Source: Aquimarina sp. TRL1 (lineage in GTDB: Bacteria; Bacteroidota; Bacteroidia; Flavobacteriales; Flavobacteriaceae). From it: a stretch of 64,000 bases of DNA. Under the pieces are notes generated by a model. It was given only the letters and a program-made list of their open reading frames with translations, had not been told where the DNA came from and searched no databases. Position 1 is the stretch's first letter; each line of letters begins with the position of its first letter. The DNA lies in assembly GCF_013365535.1 (NCBI RefSeq), contig NZ_CP053590.1, positions 4,764,501 through 4,828,500 of the forward strand, in the 5' to 3' direction. Position numbers and translations under genes: made by a program. Shown piece by piece: positions 9,130 through 18,113 of this stretch.

Positions 9130-9762
9130 TTAATTAAAGAGGAGTTGAATACTATTTCTATTTAAAAAAATTTTTCCCTGATTTTCCAATTTTTTAAGAA
9201 TTCTAGAAACAACCACTCTGGATGTATGAAGATCATATGCTATTTCTTGATGTGTATGATGTACTATAGTACTATCATGTACTTTAGAACTTTCTTTTAA
9301 ATATTTTAATAAACGTTCATCCATTTTATAAAAAGCAATATTGTCTATTGCTTCTAGCATTTCCATTAATCTATTGTGATAGCTTTGGAAAACAAAAGTA
9401 CGCCAGCTCTTAAACCGAGATGTCCATTCTTCCATTTTTTCAATAGGAATCATCAGCAGTTGTGTCTTTTTTTCTGTGATGGCTCTTATTTCACTTTTAG
9501 TTTCTCCAAGACAGCAATTCAATGTCATTGCACAGGTATCTCCTTTTTCTAAAAAATACAAAAGCAATTCATCTCCTTCTTTATCATTTCTCAAAATTTT
9601 AATCGCTCCCTGAAGTATCAAAGGCATTGCCTTCACATACTGTCCTATTTCCATCATAGTAACCCCTGCCGGGACTTCTTTATAAACACTTACCTGAATA
9701 ATTTCACGTATCAGTTCCTCTTCGAAAATATTCCCATACTCCCTTCTTAACTCTAATTCCAT
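9130..9762 (-). CDS. Crp/Fnr-family transcriptional regulator
   Basis: A 210-residue protein. The N-terminal part is a cyclic-nucleotide-binding-like beta-barrel: PAGVTMMEIGQ, MPLILQGAIKILRNDKEGDE, LLLYFLEKGDTCAMTL. It is followed by the long dimer helix and a winged helix with recognition segment HQEIAYDLHTSRVVVSRILK. The cysteine pair in LNCCLGE (about residue 85) is of interest because some members use cysteines for redox or Fe-S sensing, but the N-terminal Cys cluster of true Fnr is absent. Flavobacterial members often control oxidative or nitrosative responses. The target is unknown. It is transcribed alone. Confidence 0.88.
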   Translation of the reverse strand: MELELRREYGNIFEEELIREIIQVSVYKEVPAGVTMMEIGQYVKAMPLILQGAIKILRNDKEGDELLLYFLEKGDTCAMTLNCCLGETKSEIRAITEKKTQLLMIPIEKMEEWTSRFKSWRTFVFQSYHNRLMEMLEAIDNIAFYKMDERLLKYLKESSKVHDSTIVHHTHQEIAYDLHTSRVVVSRILKKLENQGKIFLNRNSIQLLFN

Positions 9763-9959
9763 AGGCTTATTTTTAATTTGTTAATATTGCTCATGCATTG
9801 AAATGGGGTTTCTCAATTTTCCGGGTAGAAAACTAACATTTTGTTTATTATAAATTTACGATAAGATTTTCATTTTCTCTTCAACAATTTACTTTTTACA
9901 AAAAATGAAATGATGATGATTTTTTCATCTATTTCCTTGGATAAAAAAGGACGCACAAA

Positions 9960-9993
9960 AAAATCCCTAAAACAAGTGTTTTAGGGATTTTTC
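9960..9993 (-). terminator. Rho-independent terminator after the S8 protease gene
   Basis: A perfect 15-bp stem, AAAAATCCCTAAAAC (9960-9974) with GTTTTAGGGATTTTT (9979-9993), over a 4-base loop, 18 bp past the stop codon of the minus-strand protease gene. Its A/T flanks would allow termination in both directions. Confidence 0.85.
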
Positions 9994-10010
9994 TTACTAC
10001 GCTAACTTCT

Positions 10011-12692
10011 TTATTGTTTTATAAAACGCTTTAGGTGTCCATCTATGTTAATAAGATACATCCCTGGATCCAGTTTACTGACATCTATTGTGTCTATAAA
10101 TTTACCCCATATCACCTTATACCCATGGCTATTATAAATAGCAAAGGTATCATGCTTCTTCTCATATTGCTGAACATGAAGCTTATTATTGATAACAGGG
10201 TTAGGAAATATCGTAAAAGCTTCTTCTTCATTATCTTCTTCATCTTCATCAGTTGTCGCTGGTGCTTCAATGGTAACTGTATAATCTTCGACTTCTCCAA
10301 AATCAAATACTCCACATGGACTTGATACGGTTCTAAAAGCCATTGCTACACGCATTCTGGTAGCTCCTAATCTGGCAGATTCAGGAATCGTAAAACTTCC
10401 TTTTACAGGAGTAACTTTTGTTGCTGCCTGAGTCCAAACCTGCTCTCCCGGATCTTCAAAATCTCCATCGTGATTATAATCTATCCAGATACTATATGCC
10501 TCGTTATACCTCCCCGATGTCCACACAGGAGTAAGCTGAACTTCCTGAGTACTTCCTCTGGTCACCGCTGTAGATATGGATGTAAAATCACTGTACCCTT
10601 TTCCCTGTGAGGTATTGTCTATTTTCCCAATAATTACATTTCCTATATACTCATAACTAGCATCATTACCTTGGGTCGCACAATAAACTACTTGTCCTCC
10701 ATTGGTGGTAAACGTTCGCATTTCACTATATGAAGACATACTTCCATCTGTACAAAGACTTCTCAATCGTAGCTCATATACTGAAGAAGATGCTAAGTTT
10801 TGCAAAGAATATGTTGTTTTGGCTGATGTTACTTCTGTCCACTGAGAAGCTCCTTTCTTTCTGTATTGCAACTCATATGTGGCATTAGGGACTTCATTCC
10901 AGGAAACCACTGCTGAAGTTTCTGTTACATCCGTAAAGTTTATATTCTCTGGGGTGCCTGCTGTACAAGTAGCTGCCGTTCCCTTAATACCAGAAATAAT
11001 AAGAGAATAATCCTGACTTCCTCCTACGAGAGTTCCTTTATGAGTTACTGTTATCGTATATACTCCCGAAGCGCTTGCTACATCGATTCTTTCATAAGGA
11101 TCTACCGTATTATCTCCTGTCCCATTTGCTGTTATACTAATCAATTTATACGGATTATAGGTAGTTGTTCCTTGTGTTATCCGAATATCTAAATCCTGAA
11201 CCAATTTTGCTGTTGGGGAATTTAATTCTGTAGTAGGTGTTCCTGGTCGATCGGTCCATGATATGGATGCCATCAACGGGGATACTCCATCAGATTCTAC
11301 AGTAATCGTATAAGTCTGATTGTTGGTTAAGGTATGTTCTTCTATTTTGGTCGTTTTTCCCTTTTCTGATACTACTGTAGCTGCTCGTTTCGCATTTAAC
11401 AACCCCCAGCCAAAAATAGCATCGGGTCCTTTATCCCCCGCATCGCTGGCTGTATGTAGTGCCAATCCTTTTAGCGTAGCCGCTTTCATAAAACTTCCAT
11501 ACACATTGTTATGATGTTGCTGTAATAACAATAATGTCCCTGCTACATTGGGCGAAGCCATAGAAGTTCCTCCAATGCTTCTGTAAGCAGTATCACTGTT
11601 TTCAAAGGTTGAATACACTCCTGTACCATTTCCAGCTATATCCGGCTTGATTCTCAGGTCATCTGTGGGACCTTCACTACTCCCTTCGTTTATAACTACA
11701 TTTGTTAATGTTCCATCAGGAGTAATTGCAGCATCTTGGGCATTAGCAACCACCAGATTATTTTTAGAAGTTCCATGACCATGAAGTTTATCATAAAATG
11801 TATTATTTCCTAAAGGCTTACTGTTTACGGTATTATCTCGTCCACTATTTCCAGCTGCTGAGACCATCAAATAATAAGGGGCATTATACATAATCTCGTC
11901 CCAGGCTCTCGATTCATCTACATATGCTCCAAAATAAAAATCAGGTAATAATGGAGTACCGTCTCGATCGCGCACTTTCCACCCATAAGAGTGATTGGAT
12001 ACTAACATTCCATTAGCTGCTGCTGCTGTTGCTTCTGACTTATCCTTATTCCATTTGTAGCCTTTTACTTTTGCCATAGGAGCCATTCCTTTTGCTTTAG
12101 CAACTACTCCAGAAGCTATAATAGTTCCTGTCACATGTGCTGCATGATAGTCTAACTTTACTCCTCCTTCTGAAGCTGCATCTTCTATACTTACTCTGTC
12201 ATTTCCTCCTGCTCCATCATATTCCTGGTGTGTTATTCTCGCATGTCCTCCATCCCAAACATATGCGGTCATGCCCTGTCCATCTAATTGAAGTCCTAAA
12301 GTTCCTCCTGTATTTAAGTGATCCGTTCTTGTTGATTTTGCTGCATCCGTGTTATAGGTTGTATAGTACAAAGGAGTACCGTTTTTTCCTATTTTTTGAA
12401 GCTCGGCGTAACTCCCATCTTCCAAATACATTTCTACTTCCCAATGATTTTTTCGGGCCAGACGTAAGGCTTCTTTTTTTTCTGTAGATTCCTGCTTATC
12501 AAGTCCCGTTTGCAATTGATGCAATACACTCATATTACTCTTTTGTGTAATGACTGATCGCTGAGCAGGTGTCTGAGCATACATTCCCATCGAAAAAATG
12601 AATAAGGATGAGCATGCTAACTTGTTGATGTTTTTTCTTTTTCTAAAAAGTTCTCTATACCTAGAGAAGCGATTTTTTTGAGTTTGTTTCAT
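10011..12692 (-). CDS. Secreted S8 (subtilisin-like) peptidase with FN3, GEVED and T9SS sorting domains
   Basis: An 893-residue exocellular protease. After an N-terminal signal (FIFSMGMYAQ) comes a subtilase domain with the catalytic Asp147 in VWDGGH, His186 in HAAHVTGTI, oxyanion Asn282 in SAAGNSG and Ser377 in GGTSMASPNVAG. All three catalytic residues are present. The rest is a proprotein-convertase-P-like/jelly-roll stretch (about 440-570), a fibronectin type III domain (about 580-660), a GEVED domain (about 690-790, ending FDFGEVEDYTV), an acidic linker (TTDEDEEDNEEE) and a C-terminal type IX sorting domain (FTIFPNPVINNKLHV to the end). The protein should be exported by Sec, cross the outer membrane by T9SS and degrade external protein. 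It is monocistronic, with a strong terminator behind it. Confidence 0.94.
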   Translation of the reverse strand: MKQTQKNRFSRYRELFRKRKNINKLACSSLFIFSMGMYAQTPAQRSVITQKSNMSVLHQLQTGLDKQESTEKKEALRLARKNHWEVEMYLEDGSYAELQKIGKNGTPLYYTTYNTDAAKSTRTDHLNTGGTLGLQLDGQGMTAYVWDGGHARITHQEYDGAGGNDRVSIEDAASEGGVKLDYHAAHVTGTIIASGVVAKAKGMAPMAKVKGYKWNKDKSEATAAAANGMLVSNHSYGWKVRDRDGTPLLPDFYFGAYVDESRAWDEIMYNAPYYLMVSAAGNSGRDNTVNSKPLGNNTFYDKLHGHGTSKNNLVVANAQDAAITPDGTLTNVVINEGSSEGPTDDLRIKPDIAGNGTGVYSTFENSDTAYRSIGGTSMASPNVAGTLLLLQQHHNNVYGSFMKAATLKGLALHTASDAGDKGPDAIFGWGLLNAKRAATVVSEKGKTTKIEEHTLTNNQTYTITVESDGVSPLMASISWTDRPGTPTTELNSPTAKLVQDLDIRITQGTTTYNPYKLISITANGTGDNTVDPYERIDVASASGVYTITVTHKGTLVGGSQDYSLIISGIKGTAATCTAGTPENINFTDVTETSAVVSWNEVPNATYELQYRKKGASQWTEVTSAKTTYSLQNLASSSVYELRLRSLCTDGSMSSYSEMRTFTTNGGQVVYCATQGNDASYEYIGNVIIGKIDNTSQGKGYSDFTSISTAVTRGSTQEVQLTPVWTSGRYNEAYSIWIDYNHDGDFEDPGEQVWTQAATKVTPVKGSFTIPESARLGATRMRVAMAFRTVSSPCGVFDFGEVEDYTVTIEAPATTDEDEEDNEEEAFTIFPNPVINNKLHVQQYEKKHDTFAIYNSHGYKVIWGKFIDTIDVSKLDPGMYLINIDGHLKRFIKQ

Positions 12693-13099
12693 CGTTATAT
12701 TTAAATTAGTTAATACCTCAAAATTAGTCGCTCAGATACTCTTTAGTCCTGTGAAAAATAAGATTAACGATTAATTGTTATTTCATTAAGAAGTATTAAT
12801 ACGATTATCAAAAAAGAACTACAAACTCCTACTGTTATTAAGTGCTTTTAACGTTAAAAATGTTAAACAATCCCTAATGCTTTTTTTAAAATATATTCCC
12901 CAATGCTTTGAATATTCTTTTCTCACAATTCAAAAAACCAGAGTGCTAGCATTTTTTATTTTTCTTTTCTTCGTATTCTAATTTTCGACATATCATTGAT
13001 ATGCACATGATCATATCATCGTTTTTTACGAAAAATTAACATCTCTATGCTATAGATTACATTATTTTAGAGGGTGCAAACCAATTATTATAGATACAC
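12693..13099. other. Divergent promoter region
   Basis: 407 AT-rich bases between the protease gene and the dcyD-like gene, which diverge. Both promoters must lie here. I see no convincing operator or hairpin. Confidence 0.5.
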
Positions 13100-14107
13100 A
13101 TGACTGAAATGGCTTCAAAATATAATCTCGGTTTTTTTCCGACACCTCTTCATGAATTAAAAACACTTTCTACGTTATACGACAATTATACTATCTATAT
13201 AAAACGTGATGATCAAACAGGTTTGGCTACTGGAGGAAATAAGACCAGAAAACTTGAATACTTATTACAAGAAGCTTTGCATCAAGGGTGTGATGCGATA
13301 ATTACTGCAGGAGCGCAACAATCTAATCACTGTCGTCAAACGGCTGCTGCCTGTGCTATAGCTAATCTAGAATGTCATTTAATGCTCGGAGGTACACGCC
13401 CGGATCAATTTGATGGGAATTTATTGCTATCCTCGATTCTTGGAGCTACCATTCATTTTACAGGAGACAATAGAAAAGGAGAAGATATTATTTCCTTAAA
13501 AAAACAATTAGAACAACAAGGGAAAAAACCCTATATAATTCCATATGGAGGATCTAATAGTATTGGGGCAATGGGATTTGTCCACGCTATAAAAGAACTA
13601 AAAGCACAGCTTTCCTCTCAACAGGTACAAATAGATTACATCTTTTTTGCCTCCAGTTCTGGAGGAATGCAGGCCGGGGTAACAATGGGGTGTGAAATAT
13701 ACGATCTAAATACAACCTTAATCCCTATTAATATCGATAAAGATGAAACTCATGGAACAGCTTTAGAGCAAGTGGTATTGGACATTATTCGAGAAGGCAG
13801 CAAGACATTGCCAATTAATCGCAGCTATACTATTGACGATATTCCACTAAATAAAGAATATGATGAGGCTGGTTATGGTGTATTTACGCACCAAGAAAAT
13901 AAGGCCATCACTACCCTGGCACAAAAAGAAGGGATTCTTTTGGATCCTGTATATACTGGACGAGCATTTTATGGAATGATCGATCACCTGGAAAAGAAAA
14001 AGATACCAGTAAATTCTAAGGTACTGTTTTGGCATACAGGAGGATTTCCTGCAATTTTTAAATTTACGGAAGCATTAAGCCCACAAACGAAAGCTGCTTA
14101 TGAATAA
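13100..14107 (+). CDS. D-cysteine desulfhydrase / ACC deaminase-family PLP enzyme
   Basis: A 335-residue fold-type II PLP enzyme. The motif GGNKTRKLE places the Schiff-base lysine at Lys48. AGAQQSNHCRQTAAACA is the conserved substrate/phosphate region and the C-terminal LFWHTGGFPAIF is the usual PLP-phosphate loop. Members either split D-cysteine to pyruvate, H2S and ammonia or open the ACC ring to 2-oxobutyrate. Sequence by eye does not decide, but in marine flavobacteria D-cysteine desulfhydrase is the more common call. It overlaps the next gene by 8 bp, which suggests translational coupling with the transglutaminase-like protein. Confidence 0.85.
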   Translation: MTEMASKYNLGFFPTPLHELKTLSTLYDNYTIYIKRDDQTGLATGGNKTRKLEYLLQEALHQGCDAIITAGAQQSNHCRQTAAACAIANLECHLMLGGTRPDQFDGNLLLSSILGATIHFTGDNRKGEDIISLKKQLEQQGKKPYIIPYGGSNSIGAMGFVHAIKELKAQLSSQQVQIDYIFFASSSGGMQAGVTMGCEIYDLNTTLIPINIDKDETHGTALEQVVLDIIREGSKTLPINRSYTIDDIPLNKEYDEAGYGVFTHQENKAITTLAQKEGILLDPVYTGRAFYGMIDHLEKKKIPVNSKVLFWHTGGFPAIFKFTEALSPQTKAAYE

Positions 14108-14747
14108 TATAGAAGTTTACTTACAGCCAACCCGATATATTGATTATCGCACTGATGAAATCCAACAAATCGTAGGTGCATTTCTCAATCAATCCTATTC
14201 TCAAAAAGAAATAGCTATACAGTTATATCTAACAGTCAGAGATCAATGGAGGTACAATCCCTATCATCTCAGTTTTACTGAGAATGCATATAAAGCAAGT
14301 ACAATAGCTGTCAAAAAGGAAGGACATTGTGTTGATAAATCTATACTACTTATTGCATGTCTTCGGGCTGTTGGCATTCCCGCCAGAATTCATCTTGCCA
14401 AAGTAAAAAATCATATCGCAGTGGAGCGTCTTACAGAGAAATTCGGTACCAATGAAATTACACCACATGGAATGGTGAATCTTTTTTTAGAGGGTTCATG
14501 GGTTAAAGTATCCCCTGCATTTAATAAAGAACTCTGTTATAAATGCAATGTCCCTCCACTAGATTTTGATGGAAAAAAGGATGCGATCTTTCAACAATAT
14601 GATAATACAGGGAATCTATTCATGGAATATTTAGATGATTACGGTCATTTTGAAGATATTCCAACAGAATTCATTTTTGAAAATTTCAAAGCAAATTATC
14701 CTCACATATATAAAATCTTCGAAGGCTCGAATGAAATACAACTATAG
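14100..14747 (+). CDS. Transglutaminase-like domain protein
   Basis: A 215-residue cytoplasmic protein with a transglutaminase/cysteine-protease-like core: the nucleophile region is KKEGHCVDKSILLIACLRAV (Cys77), followed by GIPARIHLAKV, and the His is in ITPHGMVNLFL (His123). The third-residue position, usually Asp in a WxxxDP context, reads WVKVSPAF here, so Ser138 replaces Asp and activity is uncertain. Bacterial members act as peptidases or amidases on small peptides or cell-wall fragments. The start overlaps the upstream PLP-enzyme gene (shared ATGAATAA), so the two are co-expressed. No signal peptide is present. The substrate is unknown. Confidence 0.8.
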   Translation: MNNIEVYLQPTRYIDYRTDEIQQIVGAFLNQSYSQKEIAIQLYLTVRDQWRYNPYHLSFTENAYKASTIAVKKEGHCVDKSILLIACLRAVGIPARIHLAKVKNHIAVERLTEKFGTNEITPHGMVNLFLEGSWVKVSPAFNKELCYKCNVPPLDFDGKKDAIFQQYDNTGNLFMEYLDDYGHFEDIPTEFIFENFKANYPHIYKIFEGSNEIQL

Positions 14748-14901
14748 ATATATGTCCTAAAGACGAATACATAAGGATTCTAATGAGGATACATTGCAAT
14801 TTCGAGACAATTCTCAAAACACCTAGGTCTAGGGTGCCAGCTAAAGTTACTTCCCTTTATCGAAATAACATAACTCTAATAACAGCTTTGTTAAGCGCTC
14901 A

Positions 14902-15363
14902 TTAATTATTAAACACTACATATCCATTTAGGGAACACGCCAATAACAACCATACAAAATAGGGTAATGCCAATAAAGAAAATTGTTTTACATCCCGTGC
15001 ATATCTGATTAGGAAAAATCCTAAGATAGCTGTCAGTACTAGTAATATAATAAAAGCTTCCATGACCCAGTGCTGATTAAAAAAGGCAAAATTCCAGAAA
15101 AAATTCAAAAAGAATTGTGCAAAAAACAGCACTATTATTTGTTTATTTATTCGAACAACAACGAGATTTGCCATATAAAAAGAAAAACATACCATTATAA
15201 AAGACCAGGCAACTCCGAATAACCAATTTGGTGGAGACCAAGGTGCTTTATTTAGTGATATGTACCATTCTGATACTGGTCCATTATTCATTAAATAGAC
15301 TCCTATTCCCAGCGCTGCAAAATTTATGATCAAAAAGATGATCAGAAAAAAAAGGTACTTCAT
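14902..15363 (-). CDS. tspO: TspO/MBR family membrane protein
   Basis: A 153-residue protein with five predicted membrane helices. Family marks are the Trp/Pro-rich loop NKAPWSPPNWLFGVAWSFIM, the later FFLNFFWNFAFF and the terminal YFVWLLLACSLNGYVVFNN. TspO (tryptophan-rich sensory protein) binds tetrapyrroles and is linked to porphyrin and oxidative-stress control in bacteria. Its start codon overlaps the stop of the upstream glutathione peroxidase gene by one base (TAATG), so the pair is an operon and an oxidative-stress role fits. Confidence 0.92.
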   Translation of the reverse strand: MKYLFFLIIFLIINFAALGIGVYLMNNGPVSEWYISLNKAPWSPPNWLFGVAWSFIMVCFSFYMANLVVVRINKQIIVLFFAQFFLNFFWNFAFFNQHWVMEAFIILLVLTAILGFFLIRYARDVKQFSLLALPYFVWLLLACSLNGYVVFNN

Positions 15364-15905
15364 TATAAGTATTTTGTTATTTGATCACTTAGTGGAGGAA
15401 TTTCTGAGGAAAAAACATCTAGTAATGTTCCTTGTTCACTTATCAGGTATTTTTGAAAATTCCATTTTACCTTAGAGTTTTTACTTTTATTATAGGTTTT
15501 ATCTGTTAACCACTGATACAAATGGTGTTGCTCCTCTCCTTGTACGTTTACTTTTTCTGTTAATGGAAATGTAACACCATAATTTAACTTACAAAAAGAT
15601 TGTATTTCAGTTTTGGTTCCTGGTTCCTGTTGTCCAAATTGATTACAGGGTACTCCTATAATAACAAGAGAATCCTGGTGTTTTTCGTATAGAGCCTGTA
15701 ATCCTTTGTACTGTTTAGTAAAACCACATTTTGATGCTACATTGACAATCAGTATTTTTTTTCCTTTATAATCGGAAAGCTTCATTGTTTCTCCTGTAAT
15801 AGATTGAATCTCTATATCATATATACTGGGATTTTTAGCTTCTTTTTTTTGATTACAGCTAATTGTTACCACAATACATAGTAATAGTTTATAAAAATAT
15901 TTCAT
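15363..15905 (-). CDS. Glutathione peroxidase-family thiol peroxidase, lipoprotein
   Basis: A 180-residue thioredoxin-fold peroxidase. The signal ends in a lipobox (VVTISC, Cys17), so the enzyme is probably anchored in the periplasm. Catalytic residues are visible: Cys60 in VASKCGFTKQY, Gln89 in VPCNQFGQQEPG, and Trp148/Asn149 in KVKWNFQKYL. A second Cys in SFCKLNYG is the resolving Cys of the thioredoxin-dependent type. It reduces H2O2 or lipid hydroperoxides, in bacteria usually with thioredoxin rather than glutathione. It is the first gene of a two-gene operon with tspO. Confidence 0.92.
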   Translation of the reverse strand: MKYFYKLLLCIVVTISCNQKKEAKNPSIYDIEIQSITGETMKLSDYKGKKILIVNVASKCGFTKQYKGLQALYEKHQDSLVIIGVPCNQFGQQEPGTKTEIQSFCKLNYGVTFPLTEKVNVQGEEQHHLYQWLTDKTYNKSKNSKVKWNFQKYLISEQGTLLDVFSSEIPPLSDQITKYL

Positions 15906-16238
15906 TAGTGGTGGTTGATTAAAGTTATCTTATTATTCAAATGTAGCCATTGAATTCGTATCTAAAGTTTAGAATGACTGCTTTAACAGCTACAATTATG
16001 ATTCAGTGATATTATAACTTTTCTGTTAAATAACCTCATTGTATATCCGTTAAATTTAGACGTTTTTTTTATCATTTTTAATTTTTATAAAAGCAGTTAA
16101 TATTCCCTAAAAAAAGCGTTATAAAAATCATTTTGTATAACTCGACAGAACTTCTAAGCAGCAAAAAAGGAGCTATTGCTCCTTTTGTATAAATATGTTT
16201 TATTTTTGATTGATTGTGTATATTTTGATACCTAAAAA
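15906..16238. other. Intergenic region with a terminator
   Basis: The promoter side of the gpx-tspO operon plus the 3' end of the antiterminator gene. The terminator at 16163-16186 is the only clear element. Confidence 0.5.
16163..16186 (-). terminator. Rho-independent terminator after the NusG-like gene
   Basis: AAAAGGAGC (16165-16173) pairs with GCTCCTTTT (16178-16186) over a TATT loop, with an A-tract to the left that gives a U-tract on the minus-strand transcript. It lies about 50 bp beyond the antiterminator stop codon. Confidence 0.8.
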
Positions 16239-16775
16239 CTAATTAACACATAATGAACTTGACAAATAGTATGAAGGTATTGTCGCAGTGATATTTTGCT
16301 GAATAGAATCTATCCTTACTACAATTTTATTTTCATTATTTGTTTTTACTATTTCACATTCCAAACCACACAGAGGTCCTTGTTCTATTGTTTTGATTTC
16401 CCCTACTTTGGGCATATCCAGTTTTTTTTCAATATTAGTAATCTCTTCAGTACTGGTTAATAGTTTTATTTTTTTTATCTCATTTTCTTTTACAATTGCA
16501 TAATCTGATCCAAATCGAATACAAGCCCCCGTACCTTCTATGGACAGTGTTTTATAAAAATCCATCGAAGAATTAATATATACAAATACATACGATGGGA
16601 ATAATGGCAATTCTACTGTTTTCGTCCGGTCACTCCATTTTCTAACCGTTTTAATCAGAGGTAAATACGCTTTTATTTGATTTTCTTTTAGGAGTTTTTC
16701 TACTTTTTTTTCATGTCTTGATCTTACATAGAGGACATACCAACCGCTCTTTATAGGTTTATTCATAAATGACAT
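16239..16775 (-). CDS. UpxY/RfaH-like NusG-family transcription antiterminator
   Basis: A 178-residue NusG-like protein. The NGN domain is clear (GWYVLYVRSRHEKKVEKLLK, then AYLPLIKTVRKWSDR and LPLFPSYVFVY), followed by a C-terminal KOW-like domain with VGEIKTIEQGPLCGLECEIV. Bacteroidetes UpxY proteins are normally the first gene of capsule or O-antigen operons and let polymerase read through a leader. Here the gene stands alone and is terminated right after its stop, so any action must be in trans on another locus or on its own leader. An alternative in-frame ATG (MNKPIKSG) three codons in is possible. Confidence 0.85.
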   Translation of the reverse strand: MSFMNKPIKSGWYVLYVRSRHEKKVEKLLKENQIKAYLPLIKTVRKWSDRTKTVELPLFPSYVFVYINSSMDFYKTLSIEGTGACIRFGSDYAIVKENEIKKIKLLTSTEEITNIEKKLDMPKVGEIKTIEQGPLCGLECEIVKTNNENKIVVRIDSIQQNITATIPSYYLSSSLCVN

Positions 16776-17858
16776 TGTGTTTTAAGGGTAATAATCAATG
16801 TGTGTAATTAAACTGACGTTATAAAATGATTGTTTTTTAATTTTTTTGTTTTTACATAAAACCATATTCTGTGACGGTAGGGGGGTATTCACTTAATACA
16901 GCTATACAGTTACTATTAAAGGTTATACATTTATAAAATATCGCTGATGCTTTGATAGAAAGTGGGGTTGGTATATTTCTCTTTTAAGAAAATGTCATTT
17001 CTCAAAACATCAACTAATCAAAGTAAATTTAAATTCTTATAGTGTAGGGGCACAAACAATTAATTCATACTACCAATCACTATACGTACTGCATAATATC
17101 TTTGAAAAAAGACAGAATGAGCAAACATTCAATGCAAACTTCAGAAAAAAAAGTAATTAGTATACAACTAAAATGTAAAATAAATATTAAGTTATTACCT
17201 TATTTAATACGGATGTAACATATATTTATTGTATTCTCTTTTTCTTAGAAATGAAAAGGAAAGATGAGTAAGAGAAGTATTCTTTTATTTAAAAGCAAAG
17301 CTCCGCTACTTTGAGTCCCATCATTTCTACATAATATTGAAATGAATGTTTGTCAATCAATTAATTCTTTACATAATCTTGAGGGGCTCGATATAAAAGA
17401 AATGAAAAATTACTTTTTCTATATTATACGTTTCAAATGTAATGTTTTGGGAAAAACTAAGTTTACGGTAAAAACACAAAAAAAATACGGTAACATTTAA
17501 TCCTAACAAAAAAACATATTTAAACAACTGTTTAACAACAATTTAAACACACGGATGTTTTTATATGATTCTAAATTTTAACATTTTTTAAGTAAAAAAA
17601 CAGCAAAGGTGTTAATCTACAAAAGTAAGATTTGATTACTGAATAAGGGCATTATTTACATTTCTCACCAAAACCAATAAACCATTAATAATCAGCACAT
17701 AAACTAAAAAAAACAGCTAATAACCAGAGAGTTTAGTGAGTTATAAACATAAATAATTAAAATAATTACCATAACAATACTGATGAAAAAGCGTAACTAT
17801 TTGATTAACAATCTACTTATATTTGAGTAGTTAGTGTTTAACAATAAATCATTTTATC
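16776..17858. other. 1.1-kb AT-rich non-coding region
   Basis: The region lies between the antiterminator gene (leftward) and the peptide-precursor gene (rightward). It is very AT-rich, with no long ORF on either strand and no clear hairpin. A 29-codon frame at 17117-17206 is the only small candidate and is not called. The 3' end holds the -7 element of the peptide gene. The length is unusual for this otherwise tightly packed genome. Confidence 0.5.
17818..17825 (+). promoter_or_regulatory. Bacteroidetes -7 promoter element of the peptide gene
   Basis: TATATTTG matches the Bacteroidetes TAnnTTTG consensus exactly, 33 bp before the start codon of the six-cysteine peptide. A TTTG at 17800-17803 is present but closer than the usual 19-21 bp spacing, so only the -7 element is called. 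Confidence 0.5.
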
Positions 17859-18047
17859 ATGCTAAAAAACATCTTAAATTTATCAGGAGCTCAAGAAATC
17901 AATAAAAATGAGCAAAAGAAAATCAGTGGTGGTTTCGGAAGAGGTGGATGTACCGGTTCTGGATCCAGATGCTGCGTTCAAACACAATGGGGTGAATTTT
18001 GTGATGCAGGAAGATGCATCAACGGTCGCTACTGCTTCTGGTATTAA
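17859..18047 (+). CDS. Double-glycine-leader peptide with six cysteines (bacteriocin/RiPP-like precursor)
   Basis: A 62-residue precursor. Residues 1-25 look like a Bacteroidetes GG leader (MLKNILNLSG, then NEQKKISGG). Cleavage after Gly25 by a C39 peptidase-transporter would release a 37-residue peptide that is Gly-, Arg- and Cys-rich and ends CFWY. Its six Cys follow the spacing C-x7-CC-x8-C-x4-C-x5-C, which suggests three disulfides. It could be a bacteriocin, a signalling peptide or a secreted knottin-like peptide. No C39 transporter, modification enzyme or immunity gene is adjacent, so export must come from elsewhere. A perfect terminator follows. A longer frame overlapping in another phase (17908-18105) is a shadow. 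Confidence 0.8.
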   Translation: MLKNILNLSGAQEINKNEQKKISGGFGRGGCTGSGSRCCVQTQWGEFCDAGRCINGRYCFWY

Positions 18048-18060
18048 TCCTGTTCAAAAC

Positions 18061-18090
18061 AAAGCCTCTGATATATATCACAGAGGCTTT
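18061..18090. terminator. Bidirectional terminator between convergent genes
   Basis: AAAGCCTCTG (18061-18070) pairs perfectly with CAGAGGCTTT (18081-18090), between the stop codons of the peptide gene (plus) and the 100-residue protein gene (minus). Confidence 0.75.
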
Positions 18091-18113
18091 CTCTACATGA
18101 GGTAGCACACACA

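Noticed and set aside
17117..17206. 29-codon frame (MSKHSMQTSEKK...) in the 1.1-kb gap
   Set aside because: Too short and AT-driven, with no promoter element or terminator next to it.
17908..18105. 65-codon frame overlapping the six-Cys peptide
   Set aside because: It runs in another phase across the peptide gene and its terminator. The GG leader and Cys pattern of the other frame are decisive.
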